A stretch of 64,000 nucleotides of DNA, from contig CM068835.1 of the NCBI GenBank assembly GCA_028554795.2, positions 56,163,219 through 56,227,218 on the forward strand. Reading direction: 5' to 3'. Each line of letters starts with the position of its first letter. Within the stretch, counting starts at the first letter, position 1. Position numbers and translations under genes: made by a program. The DNA comes from Sinohyriopsis cumingii. Lineage: Eukaryota > Mollusca > Bivalvia > Unionida > Unionidae. Below, piece by piece: positions 41,901-52,319 of this stretch. The notes beneath the pieces were generated by a model. It worked only from the letters and a program-made list of their open reading frames with translations. It searched no databases and was not told where the DNA came from.

Positions 41901-44653
41901 GTTATTAAGTATATATTAAAACCTTAATGACTGAGTATTGAAACATGTAGGGCCCTTTTTAATGTGGGAAGCTTAGGTATCATTTGCCACATACAACTGG
42001 CATTAATATGTTTTAATATTCAATCAGTAACGTATACTTATCATAGGATATTTGATAAAATTGTTTGTATAGTTACATCAAACATTCTGCAGAAATTGAC
42101 AATAATGATCCATATGAATGTCGACTGTCTCATCATTGTTCAGTGAGAGTACACAAATTTATTTGGCTCAGGAGTAGCAATGAAGGTAAGTTTTCTTCAA
42201 TTTATTGGACTGCTCAATAGTACATGAAAACGTAGAAAAATCTAAGTGCTTCTGACCCAGCGCTTTATTCATCACTTACATTGAACTCTTGACGTCACCG
42301 ACTAGAAACAAATCTATGTGAATGTGTAATTTTTAAATATCCCATTTTCAATCACACATTTATTTAATTCTCTTTCAATATAGACTTGGAAGTTTTGATC
42401 TAATTTTCACATCCGGGCTGGATTTTAAATATTCATTTGTATATATGTTAACAACAAAATTCTACAATATTTCAATAGTGTTCTGTGTTTTTCTTTTGCG
42501 TGTCTACTTGAAGAGTCGTATGAAGTTAAAATGTAAACATATAGTTCCTATATGTGCCCGGTGTTTAAAACTCCAACCTTCATTTTAACAAGATGTATTT
42601 ATCCTAAATCTGCCTCGCAATCAAAACCACTGCTACTCTCTTTGATACATCTACCTTTATGTTGCAGATATGTATCAGCGTTATCATCAGGTTAACTAAA
42701 CGTATTTGATTTCTAGGTAATTTTAATAGACAAGTTCGAAGTCATCCACTTAAGCATAGTCTTTTTGTGTGGGATTTTTAAAGTATCAATACAAGATTTC
42801 GGGGGCAAATTACTTGTTCTATCTCTCTCGGTTGATGTCATTTTGCACTCCAACTTCGTCTAAGAACTCATTGTCAGGCAGTCTATTGTTGTCACATAAA
42901 CAAACTCTAATGTCTCGGACTAGGTACCATAGAAAGTACATAAACCGCTCCTCGCTTCTTACGGTACTCTCCCATCATCCACAGCAGCAAAAGCGACTGT
43001 TTTCATCCATTATGACTGCATTACGTGGCATATTGGTTGATGAAGATTTCATTAACTGACATCATTATTTTTCGTATAGTAAGCACTATAAAAGGGATAA
43101 ATAGCAATCTTAGTTGATTAAGTTCCTCTGTGATAATGGTTCTATTCTCAGAATTTTACTCAATATAAGTTGAATAATATACTTATCTTACATATGAACT
43201 CTCTTGTTACTCGAGTAGTGCCATCAACGAGAATCATAATGGCGGTAGCATTCTATACAAGAGTCAACAATAATGATTGTTAGTCTATTTGTAATCACGT
43301 GCTTTTAAACCTCCTTGATTACACTGTCTTCCAGAATGACCATTGTACATTTAACGCACAGTATATTTCAAGTTTAATAAAATCAGCTTCTGGATAGAAA
43401 GACAACTGAACCAGAAACAACATATCGTTCCCAGGATTGCACAATGTTATCAATAGTAGACATTGATTCAGTTCGCGATCTAAAATTTGAATGTTGGTAT
43501 ACTGTTGCCTTTATCTTTACCAAACACACGCAAAGAATGAATAGGACATTCAACACGTGAAATGTCCACAGGGTCTGAAGCTTGACTGCACCGCTAGTCT
43601 TTTACTTAATTGCCGCTTATTTAGAATATATTTGGCTGACTTTCATAATAAAGAGTCAGATTTTTTTTCGACCTGTGTCAAAATTATCTAAGTTTTAAAC
43701 CAGCTATATTGTTATGTATAAATAATTTATATTGTTTGCTAGTTGATTCTCCATGATCATATTTTATGCATACTTGTATTGTGGACTTAACGTTGTGTAA
43801 AACTAAGTTTATGTTGTACCTGACCAGCAATATCTGTTTGGTGGACTGAAGAATACATAGCTGTTATTTTTCATATAATTATGGATTAATATTTAAATTT
43901 TCACTTTGTATTCTATGCTATTTTCTGTTACTTAGGCTAAGACCATAGAGTCGTAACAATATATATCCTTTGATATTGATAGTTGTCATGACGAAGTGCG
44001 TATTGAGATCGAGTCCAACTGTACTGACATGCACAAGTAAATGGATAATGCATCGTTTGCTTAGATGCAATATTTGATGTACTTACATGAATGAGTCTGG
44101 GTCAGAAAGCAAATGTCTAAAATCCTTCATGAATATTTCAATGAATGTTTTAACCTGGTAGACATTGCATGTTTGCTTTAATATACAATTTGCCTGTATT
44201 AATAAAAGGGAAAATCGAGCAAAAGAAGCTGACCATAATCAGCATGTCATGGCAGCCATTGAACTTGCATGATGAGAATATTATTTAGTATTGATAAAGA
44301 TAAGTGCATAGTGAAGCTATATTCCAAAATCTGATGTGGCTCAGAGAAAATGGCACTGAACCAAAACGAAGACAATCAGTTTATCGTTGAATGTAAGTTA
44401 TAGCATGGACACAAATGGACGGTAACACAAAAAAAAAACGTCTACTCGTTGTCTACTGGATCTTAGATCAACAAAAAGCTTACAAAAGATTGAAAACTAC
44501 TGTGGGTGTACGAAAAATATAATTGTAGTCCTCACTAAAAAACCATAAAAAGGAAACGAGATTTACTCATTCAGCTACAAAATCCGTGTAAAATAGCCCC
44601 TCCACAACACAAACAACAACAGTACTGAAACTGAAGACAAATCTCAATTAATA

Positions 44654-44686
44654 TTGTTATTATTATTATTACTATTATTATTATAC

Positions 44687-44734
<48 letters not shown>
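44654..44734. repeat. (ATT)n microsatellite
   Basis: About 80 bp of ATT triplets with two interruptions. Confidence 0.95.
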
Positions 44735-45427
44735 CACAATAAGATTATGCTGATGTTGATTTATTGAATGCCTGATTGCAATTAGGAATGACATTGTTGC
44801 GAAAAGAAAACAAATGATGGTCATTGACAGTGAAGAACATAACAATTATTGCAAGTTCCATATTGTTTGTTTCTATATGTGAAGTATACTGGTGTCCTTG
44901 TATCTAAAAAAATAAGATAATTCAATGAATGGTGAAAAATGCAGTAATATTATTATTTTTAACAATCAATTTGAATATATTCAATTTCCAGTTTGTGTGT
45001 GCGTCTCAAAAAGTTCTTATCTCCCGCCCAATTTAAGGTAATTTGTTTCAAATTTGACTCATACCATGACATCCTTTAGTTTTGATCGTAGCATGTAGAC
45101 TACTTTTCGATTGTACTTCAGTCATCCTGCATTGTAAAAGCATTATCAAGAGTGTCTTATTTAGTGCCTTTTGTTGAATAACATGTCTGTGTTTTGGCGT
45201 TCTTCCATATGCGTTTTTACATTGAACCTGGAGAAAAAATAACAAGCGCGGTATATAGTTTTATCTTACAAACTGTGTGGGAGTGTATCGTGATTAAATC
45301 AGTACATTGTATTTATCCGTTGGCTCTATGTTGCTAAAACAAATATCAACAATACAGAATTAAGCAAAGAGTACAATGTCACTATTTTGGGCGTTACCGG
45401 GTTGATTATTTCATCATAATTAAACGC

Positions 45428-45429
<2 letters not shown>

Positions 45430-45472
<43 letters not shown>
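45430..45472. repeat. (CT)n microsatellite
   Basis: About 21 CT units, 270 bp before the first block B frame. Confidence 0.95.
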
Positions 45473-45474
<2 letters not shown>

Positions 45475-45737
45475 GGGCAAGCGATATGTTATATGAGTAG
45501 TAGAGGGAATTGGGGGCTCTAGACCAAACGTAAGGGCTTTGGACCATCTGAATTATTAAGTGATGCATGTGGATTCTGCACCTATTGCTTTTTTTTAAAT
45601 GTAAATTAAATATGGGTTCTGTACCAAAAGTTTTCTAATGAGAAAACCATGGTCGTTCTGGACCACTGTGTGGTGATCAGATCGATGTTGGTTCTATACC
45701 AATATGTATATTAGACGTTTATTATCAGTATAAGCAA

Positions 45738-46205
45738 TGGATCAGGCACCTTCGTTTGAGAAAACTTAGTTTCCACAGGCGTCAGAGCTACCATCGTTGC
45801 AGTAGCCATTGACATCAGCGTTACCTGAGCTGGATGCGAGCACTAAAGACTCCATCGACGATATTTTGAAACGTTTCGATAAGACTGAGGCGATATCTAA
45901 TCAAGATTTGAGTTATATTCCGGAGATGATTATTTTGGAGGAGAAACATGAGGGGGACCAAGCTAACCAGTGGAGGAGATGTTACAGCCACCAGAGACCC
46001 ATGCAGTGATACAAGCAGCAATATCATATCAGAAACAAGCTCAAGCGTTTTACCCTAAATGAGGCACAACAAGATCACCTTTGTCATTGGATCGACCTGG
46101 TCACAGGAGCTCCACTTCCAGTTCGCATGAAATTCATCAAGTTTGATTACATTTTCAGGCCTATTTCTGAGTTGATGGGATTACCAGAGCAGGCTGCGAA
46201 ATGAT
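45738..46205 (+). pseudogene. unassigned block B gene
   Basis: Starts at an ATG near 45738 and continues through stops with SALPELDASTKDSIDDILKR and DLSYIPEMIILEEKHEGDQ, then KRFTLNEAQQDHLCHWIDLV and a short end at about 46204. Acidic, mainly helical composition. No family recognised. At least three stops interrupt it, without obvious frameshift until 46008. Confidence 0.4.
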
Positions 46206-46577
46206 AAAAACGAGTCAGAAGCATACTATAAGATTAACGCCGCCGACGGGATCCACGGGTTAAATTTATCAGGATAACCAAACCATTTCACAAGAGATGT
46301 TTTACCTTTCTGTCGAAATGAAAAAGAAGTCACTTCCTGTTTTCGGTCTACATCAGACGCTTCATTGGGCGTCATTTTGATACTTCTTTGTTTGCGTTTA
46401 AGGTATCCAACAGCTGGTTCTGTTTCACATCATGTGCTATTTTCGTTTCACCCATCTTGGTTAACAATAGTTTATTCACTCCCTAAGCAAGATCGCGTTT
46501 AAACGCTTGCAAAAAAATAAAAATCATTAATTTCGACAACAGGACGAAGACGAAAAAGCATCTTTGATTGCCATTAA

Positions 46578-46962
46578 ATGATCGTGGGTCCCACTGGCTG
46601 TGGTGACATGTATCTGCTGATAAATTTTTTTCTGAATAACATGCTCAATTACGATCGCATGATCATTTACACGTTAAATTCGCATCAGAACAAATCCTAA
46701 ACCCTGATGTGGGTTGCGAATCTTGTGAAGCTTAATCAGATGAAGAGAATTATAAAAGGTTTAAATAAGTACCCACTGTGGGTGGTGAATTAATCACTGC
46801 AGGATCTCGGGATGAACGACGGTTTTAATCACATCGACGAACATTTATCTGCGAAAGACCGGAGAGAACTCGAATTGTACTACCGCTATTACCACTGAAA
46901 GTTCTACGTGTACAAATGGACGTATCGTCATTATCGACGCTTTCCGCACGTGTGCCGCTCGC
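46578..46962 (+). pseudogene. FtsK/A32-type packaging ATPase-like gene (Maverick), nonsense-broken
   Basis: From ATG 46578 the frame begins at once with a P-loop-like MIVGPTGCGDMYLLINFF. The Walker A Lys-Thr position is altered to Asp-Met. It continues through LNYDRMIIYTLNS to LGMNDGFNHIDEHLSAKDRR and ELELYYRYYH and a basic end, in one frame with three stops and no frameshift. The GPTGCGK P-loop followed by an LNYDRxxxY strand is characteristic of the Polinton packaging ATPase, which drives DNA into capsids. As it stands it is inactive. Confidence 0.6.
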
Positions 46963-46999
46963 CAACACAGCGAAAGGTATCGTGTACACAGGCGCTATA

Positions 47000-47613
47000 G
47001 CCAATCCGTTCGTGCTGATTTGATCCGGAGCCAGATTTACATGAAAAACGATGGTCAAATGCATGGAGTCTGAGCTCAAAGGATAAATCATATCGATTTC
47101 ATGATTAGCGATCACGTTTTGGGGGTTCGTGTACGGCATGACTTTCGTGCCAATCCGTTCGTGCTGATTTGATCCGTGTAACTGGAGGAGCTCTGATTCG
47201 CGGAGGCAGTGTTCGCCAAAAAGAGAACGATACCAATGGCGAGTGGCGCTATCGTGTAACGGCAAAAGCCTCAGTGATGAAACTTTTTGCGGCACCGCGT
47301 TTAGAAATTCAGTTCCTTGTAAGAGTACTTGCGAAAGACGGTATAAATCAGCGATTTGAGACAATGCAAAACCCGATAACAACCGCGAATGATAATACTT
47401 GGGCACCAGTACTGTGTGGCTTGCAAATGGACACGTAAACTATAGCAGAACAATCTTGGCATCCGTCACGATGTACCTGTCGGGGAAATAGCGGAATCCC
47501 GGAAACGCTTCATCAATGCAGATGTCAGTGCCTATGATCTTACCTCTCAGCAGCTTCTCCGTGTAAAGTCGTAACGCAAGGTCGAACATCAATCCCCATG
47601 GTAACGTCGTCAT
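47000..47613 (-). pseudogene. unassigned block B minus-strand genes
   Basis: A clean 57-codon frame (47613-47440) begins MTTLPWGLMFDLALRLYTEK and includes DEAFPGFRYFPDRYIVTDAK. A second open stretch (47406 down to about 46990) contains TKVMPYTNPQNVIANHEIDM and MHLTIVFHVNLAPDQIS. The part of that frame below about 46960 overlaps the ATPase-like gene on the other strand and is probably only a shadow. No family recognised. The strand choice for the second stretch is uncertain. Confidence 0.4.
47001..47176. repeat. 27-bp direct repeat pair
   Basis: CCAATCCGTTCGTGCTGATT followed by TGATCCG occurs at 47001-47027 and again, identically, at 47150-47176, a period of 149 bp. Identity of this length inside decayed coding sequence points to a local duplication or template switch. 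Confidence 0.9.
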
Positions 47614-47734
47614 GACGATCTTACGGAGAAACGTTTTTAGTCACGATCGAATCGATGACTCCAAAAGGACAGCATCCAATGATCGATGTGCTCGCTCAAA
47701 TCCTCATCTGTTATACTTATTTTATAAAACTTGT

Positions 47735-47990
47735 CTGACTACGACGATGACGAGATGTATATCACAGACATTATCTTCAACAATATACACATATTGGACG
47801 AAACCACCGCGACCGTTGTAGGAAACAACGTTCCTGTGACTTTAGAATTCACCGCGACGAGAGCCATATGAGTTGCGCTCATGCAATTTTTTCTCACGCG
47901 AGGAGAGCGGCGAGAGCTGTCCGTAAACGATGTTATCATGGTCGTCTACGACAAAGAACTCATCTGGAAGTACTGCGAGAAGTGCATGTG
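47735..47990 (+). pseudogene. unassigned block B gene
   Basis: Plus-strand frame with YDDDEMYITDIIFNNIHILD, TATVVGNNVPVTLEFTATRA, a stop, then RRELSVNDVIMVVYDKELIW and a terminal stop near 47990. Beta-rich pattern. Not recognised. Only one in-frame stop, in the middle. Confidence 0.45.
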
Positions 47991-48046
47991 AACAGATTGA
48001 TTTATAAATCTCTTAACATTATCTCATTCTTAAAGTATAGAGAGAC

Positions 48047-48232
48047 ATGGCAGCAGTCAACGATGTTGACCGCACTGGGTACCTCACCTATGCCACCGTC
48101 GAAAACCGTAAACATATCGAGGATGCGACCTTCTCAACATTGACATCGGTAGGAACATATCTCTTGTTACTCATGGTGGCACAGCAAACAGTGCTCTACG
48201 ACAATGACACAATCAACATCGTCACCTCGTGA
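48047..48232 (+). CDS. small block B ORF, 61 codons, unassigned
   Basis: Starts MAAVNDVDRTGYLTYATVEN and contains TSVGTYLLLLMVAQQTVLYD, ending at TGA. It is open throughout, and the alternating hydrophobic pattern could be a short structural protein. The frame after the stop is not clearly coding. May be a truncated remnant. Confidence 0.4.
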   Translation: MAAVNDVDRTGYLTYATVENRKHIEDATFSTLTSVGTYLLLLMVAQQTVLYDNDTINIVTS

Positions 48233-48631
48233 AACAAAACATCTCCTGCATGCATCGAGAAGAACTCATTAATCTCATGCACGGATCATCACTATTGACA
48301 CCATTTCCGCGTCCTAGGGATGACTGAGATTCTGAGCTTAATTTTGTGGTTATCGCATTGTGCTCTCCAGAGTATTGACCTCTGCATGTTTTCTTGCATA
48401 TCTCCGTCGTGCTCTGAAACAACCACCGACAGCGGTTATTTCCTCGAAATGACGTTTTCCGTATGCTATAGTATTATTAAGAATTTTCTTCCTCCAATTA
48501 GAAAAATACCAATAATTAAAGAAATCGAAAACTGACAAACAATTAGAGATATATTTTTAAACTTTGTATAATATAAGATAACTAAATTTATCTGAACCAT
48601 TGCCGCAATGATGAAGAGAATGAGACACTGA

Positions 48632-48910
48632 ATGAATGTTATACTCAACCCCGGACAACATTTCATTCTACGAAATGAAATTATCCGTCGTCTGAATGAG
48701 ATTCACTTCGGGTTCAACCAGCGAAAAGCACGTTACGCAAGGTTGAATATTACGTTGGATGAACTCATCGAACAGATACGTGAACTGCTGATGAGGTTCC
48801 CTGGAGTCGCTGGTGACGAGAGTTGTTCACGACTAATGACGGATTTTAACCACCTCATCGACCAAGGTATCATAATCCTACAGCGGCAAGTACAGAGAAC
48901 CCACCGATAA
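48632..48910 (+). CDS. small block B ORF, 92 codons, intact, unassigned
   Basis: Starts MNVILNPGQHFILRNEIIRR and continues as an amphipathic helical protein with LDELIEQIRELLMRFPGVAG and a closing LIDQGIIILQRQVQRTHR. It has no stop or shift, unlike most of this element. Spacing to the next frame is about 110 bp on the same strand. A viral scaffold, regulator or capsid accessory role is possible but not shown. Confidence 0.5.
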   Translation: MNVILNPGQHFILRNEIIRRLNEIHFGFNQRKARYARLNITLDELIEQIRELLMRFPGVAGDESCSRLMTDFNHLIDQGIIILQRQVQRTHR

Positions 48911-49021
48911 ATCCACAGCGGCAGTGGTCGAACTTCAAAATGAGACAGTGAGTCGATGGGGGTGATGTTAAATTGAAAAGCTTCCCCTGATCGACCTTCA
49001 ACAGACCCGACCACTGACACC

Positions 49022-49303
49022 ATGACAGACCGAAACTTGTTCGGATGTGGCGACGAAGATTTTGTTCACTACAATCAACACATGCTCGCATGCGGTGTCG
49101 TTAAAAAAACTGATACAGCGACTGTTGCAAAAGTGACCGTCGATAGAGAACTTCAAGCTCAAGCAGATATCAAACTTAATGTTCAAGCTGGTCGTCGTTT
49201 CTTGCAGTTGACACCATCTGGTCATTCATCCAGCTACACATTGATGATTATCAGCATAATAACATATGCAAAAGATGTTTATAGTTTAGATTATAAAAAT
49301 TAG
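49022..49303 (+). CDS. small block B ORF, 93 codons, intact, unassigned
   Basis: Starts MTDRNLFGCGDEDFVHYNQH and continues with VKKTDTATVAKVTVDRELQA and IKLNVQAGRRFLQLTPSG. The last about 22 codons (from about 49235) turn AT-rich like the flank, so the original C-terminus may have been lost at the element edge. No family recognised. Confidence 0.5.
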   Translation: MTDRNLFGCGDEDFVHYNQHMLACGVVKKTDTATVAKVTVDRELQAQADIKLNVQAGRRFLQLTPSGHSSSYTLMIISIITYAKDVYSLDYKN

Positions 49304-49931
49304 GCAGCCAAGAATTGATGCTGTGGATACCACTTTATATATGTGTGTTCATGAACTACTTTAATTTCCTACTTGATACATTGTGCTCTGTTTGAGGTGT
49401 AATCTGCCATATTATTTACTGGTATAGTATATATGTTACTAAGAGTGCGAAGAAAATCTTCTAGTAATGTGTATGCATTGACTAAACTTCACACAAGTTG
49501 TATCTGTTCTTGACACTATTTCCCATCCCCAGGAAACAGATTCTTACTTTCCTACGATTACTGGAAGATTCCCCAAAAAGGAAGTCACGTGTAGTGCGCG
49601 TGACTAGTACAATACCTGCAAGTTTAAACTTAGCAACATATCTATTTTATTTATAGATCCGTGTAATTATAACGTATAATACGAGGTCTGAGTAAGATTT
49701 TAAATTATAACCATTTCAACGCACATTTGCCTTGTATCACAGCAGGCTTCAGTATATTCGTATTGAACACGACTGGCGTTGCTAAACTCAATATTGATGG
49801 TCTATCTTTAATCTTAATGTTTGCTTGCGATGCCATGTAAATTGTTACAAATTCTGTCCGCACTAACTGTACTAAATTATCTGATAAACAGCAAATGTGG
49901 ATACAGGTAAGTGTTAGCCTTAACTTTGTTT
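49304..49931. other. non-coding stretch, nothing recognised
   Basis: AT-rich sequence between Maverick block B and the element with 242-bp terminal repeats. Confidence 0.4.
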
Positions 49932-50173
49932 ACTGACCACACTTATTCGCATAGGGTTATTTAACAGAGGACCTAGTGCCATGTCACAAATCAAGACCAG
50001 GTGTCTGAAAATACAATGTATCAACAGTTTCTGAAAAACAGATGGGAATATGGCTGGCCAGTACCATTTAAAAAATGATAAAATACCGTACTTAGAGAAA
50101 ATGAACAAGGCAAGCTAACTTGTAATCAATATAACGAAGCAGTAATTAATCTGAGTCATCGCTTTATAAATAC
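49932..50173 (-). repeat. left 242-bp terminal inverted repeat
   Basis: Outer end ACTGACCACACTTATTC, inner end CGCTTTATAAATAC. Pairs with 52039-52280 at about 97% identity. Confidence 0.9.
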
Positions 50174-50923
50174 ATTTCTTGATGCCTAACAATCTATGCG
50201 TACGTATGTTCTGTTCTATTTGTAAATCTCTTTAACACTATTTATAAACTTATTATTCTGATTTATTATATAGAAACTTCTATTCTAAGATCCATTAGAG
50301 ACTCGTTATATATTTTGTTCTGATTGTATTCTTTGACTGTTTTTGAACGATTGTAAAATGTTACTTCTTGTTCATTTTTAATAATGATAACTCATAATCA
50401 TAAATATTAATAATTCTTTTGTACTAAATTCATCTAATGTTAACGGAAAATAAAGCAACATGTATGGAAATGTGGGGTACGAAATATTCCGGTTACGACA
50501 TAACGTATGCACTCCGCTACCCTCCTCACTCCCGCCCGAATTTCAGTCAACATCTTATCTTTAATCATATTTTTCAAAAGTGCGTACTAAAAATGATATC
50601 TGAACTTGTAATCTCTTTATGAGTCCATGCCCTTGAGTGTTTGTATCATTTATGTAACGTAATCGCAATTAAATGAAATAGTTTGTGCTCTATCAAAGGA
50701 ACAAACATTTTTACTTTCAGTCAAAGTCACGGGATATTTACGAAGTTTACAGCCTTTAAGATCGAATTTGAAAGGGTTAGTTTGTTTTGCATTATTAAAT
50801 ATCGGATATAGTTAAACAACTTTTATTATTAAAATCTACGTTATTCTTGTAATTTACTTGCAACGATGTACACAAGAACCCTATAAAGATCAAGTTATAA
50901 AAGCAGCAACAAAAAAGACAATA

Positions 50924-50932
50924 ATAGTTATC

Positions 50933-50964
<32 letters not shown>

Positions 50965-50967
50965 TAT
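50924..50967. repeat. (ATT)n microsatellite
   Basis: ATC/ATT triplets at the point corresponding to the (ATT)n at 53912-53975 in the opposite arm. Confidence 0.9.
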
Positions 50968-50990
50968 ATATCTTGCATAGTCATAGATAT

Positions 50991-51574
50991 GGGTGTGTGA
51001 TATGGATTTTTAACGTAGCTTTAGCAATTATTCAGTCATATCGTTACGATGTCTGCAGTGTGGCAGTTTATAGTGATGTCTAGTTGTTGTTGTTATTCTA
51101 GGGTTTAACGCCATTTTTCAGCACAAGATAGGCTATACATGGCGGCCAGTATAACTGGTGGAGGAAGAACGCTGGAAAACCCAGGGAAGAACCACCGACC
51201 CACGAGACGCTACTGACAAGCCTTCCCACGTACCCACGCTAGCCGAGCCTTGGACTCGAACCCACGCAGACAGAGGTGAGATGGCAGTGATCTGTAACGG
51301 TGAGCGCTTTGGACCACTCGGCCACTCGGGGCCCCATAGTGATGTCTAGCACTGGGGTATCATGCCGAAGACATGTAGCATCATGTGCCACCCAGTCACA
51401 TTATCCTGACACCAGGCCGACCAGTCATAACACTAACCTCTTAATGCTGAACGCCTAGCGAGGCAGCTGTTAGTACAATTGTTTTATAAGTCTTTGGTAT
51501 GACTCGTCCGGGGTTCGAACCCGCGAACTCCCGCATCCGAGGAGGACGTACTAACCACTAGGCCACCGGAGCGG
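50991..51574 (-). mobile_element. SINE family 2, minus-strand copy interrupted by another SINE
   Basis: Read on the minus strand it begins CCGCTCCGGTGGCCTAGTGG, has B box GGGTTCGAACCCCG, and follows the 27119-27444 copy through the whole body to GTTAAAAATCC and a CA-rich tail. The continuous sequence is split at 51083/51350 by SINE family 1. The left part (50991-51083) is the 3' end and the right part (51350-51574) the head and body. Its own target duplication is not clear. Confidence 0.9.
51084..51335 (-). mobile_element. SINE family 1 inserted in SINE family 2, perfect 14-bp duplication
   Basis: Read on the minus strand it starts GGGGCCCCGAGTGGCCGAGT and has a tRNA-like A box (TGGCCGAGTGG) and B box (GGGTTCGAGTC). 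It ends with AAATGGCGTTAAACCCTAG and a CAA-type tail. It is nearly identical to 61695-61943. ATAGTGATGTCTAG flanks it exactly at 51070-51083 and 51336-51349. Confidence 0.95.
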
Positions 51575-51824
51575 TAACAATACATAGAGGTAGGAGCAGT
51601 CAGTCCAATTGTCAAAACAACATTGTTTCACAACAGCAGTTTAAAGTTCCTTTTGGACAACACACAGAAGCTCTAACTTTGAAAAAAAAGATGAAAATAA
51701 TAAGGTTTAGATGTATCACAAGTTTGTCCGAAACGAACATGGCAGATGGCTCAATGCCTGGTGGGTAAATGACATCATACAATATTTATAGCTCGCAAAA
51801 AAAAACTATTGCACCTATTTATAA

Positions 51825-51828
<4 letters not shown>

Positions 51829-51888
<60 letters not shown>
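51829..51888. repeat. (TA)n microsatellite in left arm
   Basis: About 60 bp of TA. It occupies the same place in the left arm as the (TA)n at 53573-53641 in the right arm. Confidence 0.95.
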
Positions 51889-51892
<4 letters not shown>

Positions 51893-52038
51893 CTATTATC
51901 ACCTTTTGTTTCCGTACGGTACTTTTCATATATCATACACTACTGACTGGCAGTCACGAACATGTCAATTATTGTTTCGTCTTACGTCTGAGTATCTTAC
52001 TTTATCTGTTGGATAGATATATTGGATATTATCTACTG

Positions 52039-52280
52039 GTATTTATAAAGCGATGACTCAGATTAATTACTGCTTCGTTATATTGATTACAAGTTAGCTT
52101 GCCTTGTTCATTTTCTCTAAGTACGGTATTTTATCATTTTTTAAATGGTACTGGCCAGCCATATTCCCATCTGTTTGTCAGAAACTGTTGATGCATTGTA
52201 TTTTCAGACACCTGGTCTTGATTTGTGACATGACACTAGGTCCACTGCTAAACAACCCTATGAGAATAAGTGTGGTCAGT
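52039..52280 (+). repeat. right 242-bp terminal inverted repeat
   Basis: Inner end GTATTTATAAAGCG, outer end GTGTGGTCAGT. Pairs with 49932-50173. The CR1-like relic follows within about 100 bp. Confidence 0.9.
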
Positions 52281-52319
52281 TTCTTATTGTGATAATAAAT
52301 AATACTTATGTTCAGGGCC

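Larger units (their letters stand above)
37613..45430. other. about 7.8 kb AT-rich non-coding stretch between the two Maverick blocks
   Basis: No viral motif, transposon terminus or confirmed host exon seen. It contains only simple repeats (listed separately) and isolated short frames such as 41533-41742 and 42769-43059 without domain support. A minus-strand candidate exon near 45230-45110 is discussed in the findings. Confidence 0.45.
45738..49303. mobile_element. Maverick/Polinton relic, block B
   Basis: A second block of viral-type genes with the same raised GC content as block A, holding a packaging-ATPase-like frame and several small genes mostly on the plus strand. It contains no integrase or PolB, which are exactly the genes present in block A, so the two blocks are complementary. 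Ends are approximate because no terminal repeats were found. Confidence 0.65.
50760..52024 (-). repeat. left arm of a 0.7-kb diverged inverted repeat (expanded by SINEs)
   Basis: Segments 51576-52024 and about 50760-50975 match, reverse-complemented and in order, 53467-53905 and 53910-54130. Shared blocks include GGTAGGAGCAGTCAGTCCA (GGTAGGAACAGTCAGTCCA in the other arm), GACATCATACAATATTTATA and ATTGCACCTATTTATAACTA. The 590-bp difference is exactly the SINE pair. Lies wholly inside the 242-bp-TIR element. Confidence 0.85.
49932..52280. mobile_element. non-autonomous DNA element with 242-bp terminal inverted repeats
   Basis: The left arm 49932-50173 and right arm 52039-52280 are exact-length reverse complements differing at only about 7 of 242 positions, without gaps. 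Termini begin ACTGACCACACTTATTC. The interior is non-coding and contains two nested SINEs of about 600 bp in total. No target duplication longer than 2 bp is visible, so the superfamily is open. The 62-codon frames in both arms (MFIFSKYGILSFFKWYW...) are mirror copies of repeat sequence, not genes. Confidence 0.75.

Noticed and set aside
42769..43059. 96-codon plus-strand frame
   Set aside because: No family signature on either strand, despite a fairly protein-like minus-strand reading. Left as non-coding.
46825..46960. End of the 193-codon minus-strand frame as a capsid protein
   Set aside because: It overlaps the plus-strand ATPase-like gene, whose motifs are better supported, so this part is treated as a shadow.
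49920..50108. 62-codon ORF found twice (also 52104-52292) as a conserved gene pair
   Set aside because: The two copies lie within the 242-bp terminal inverted repeats, and their similarity reflects the DNA repeat.
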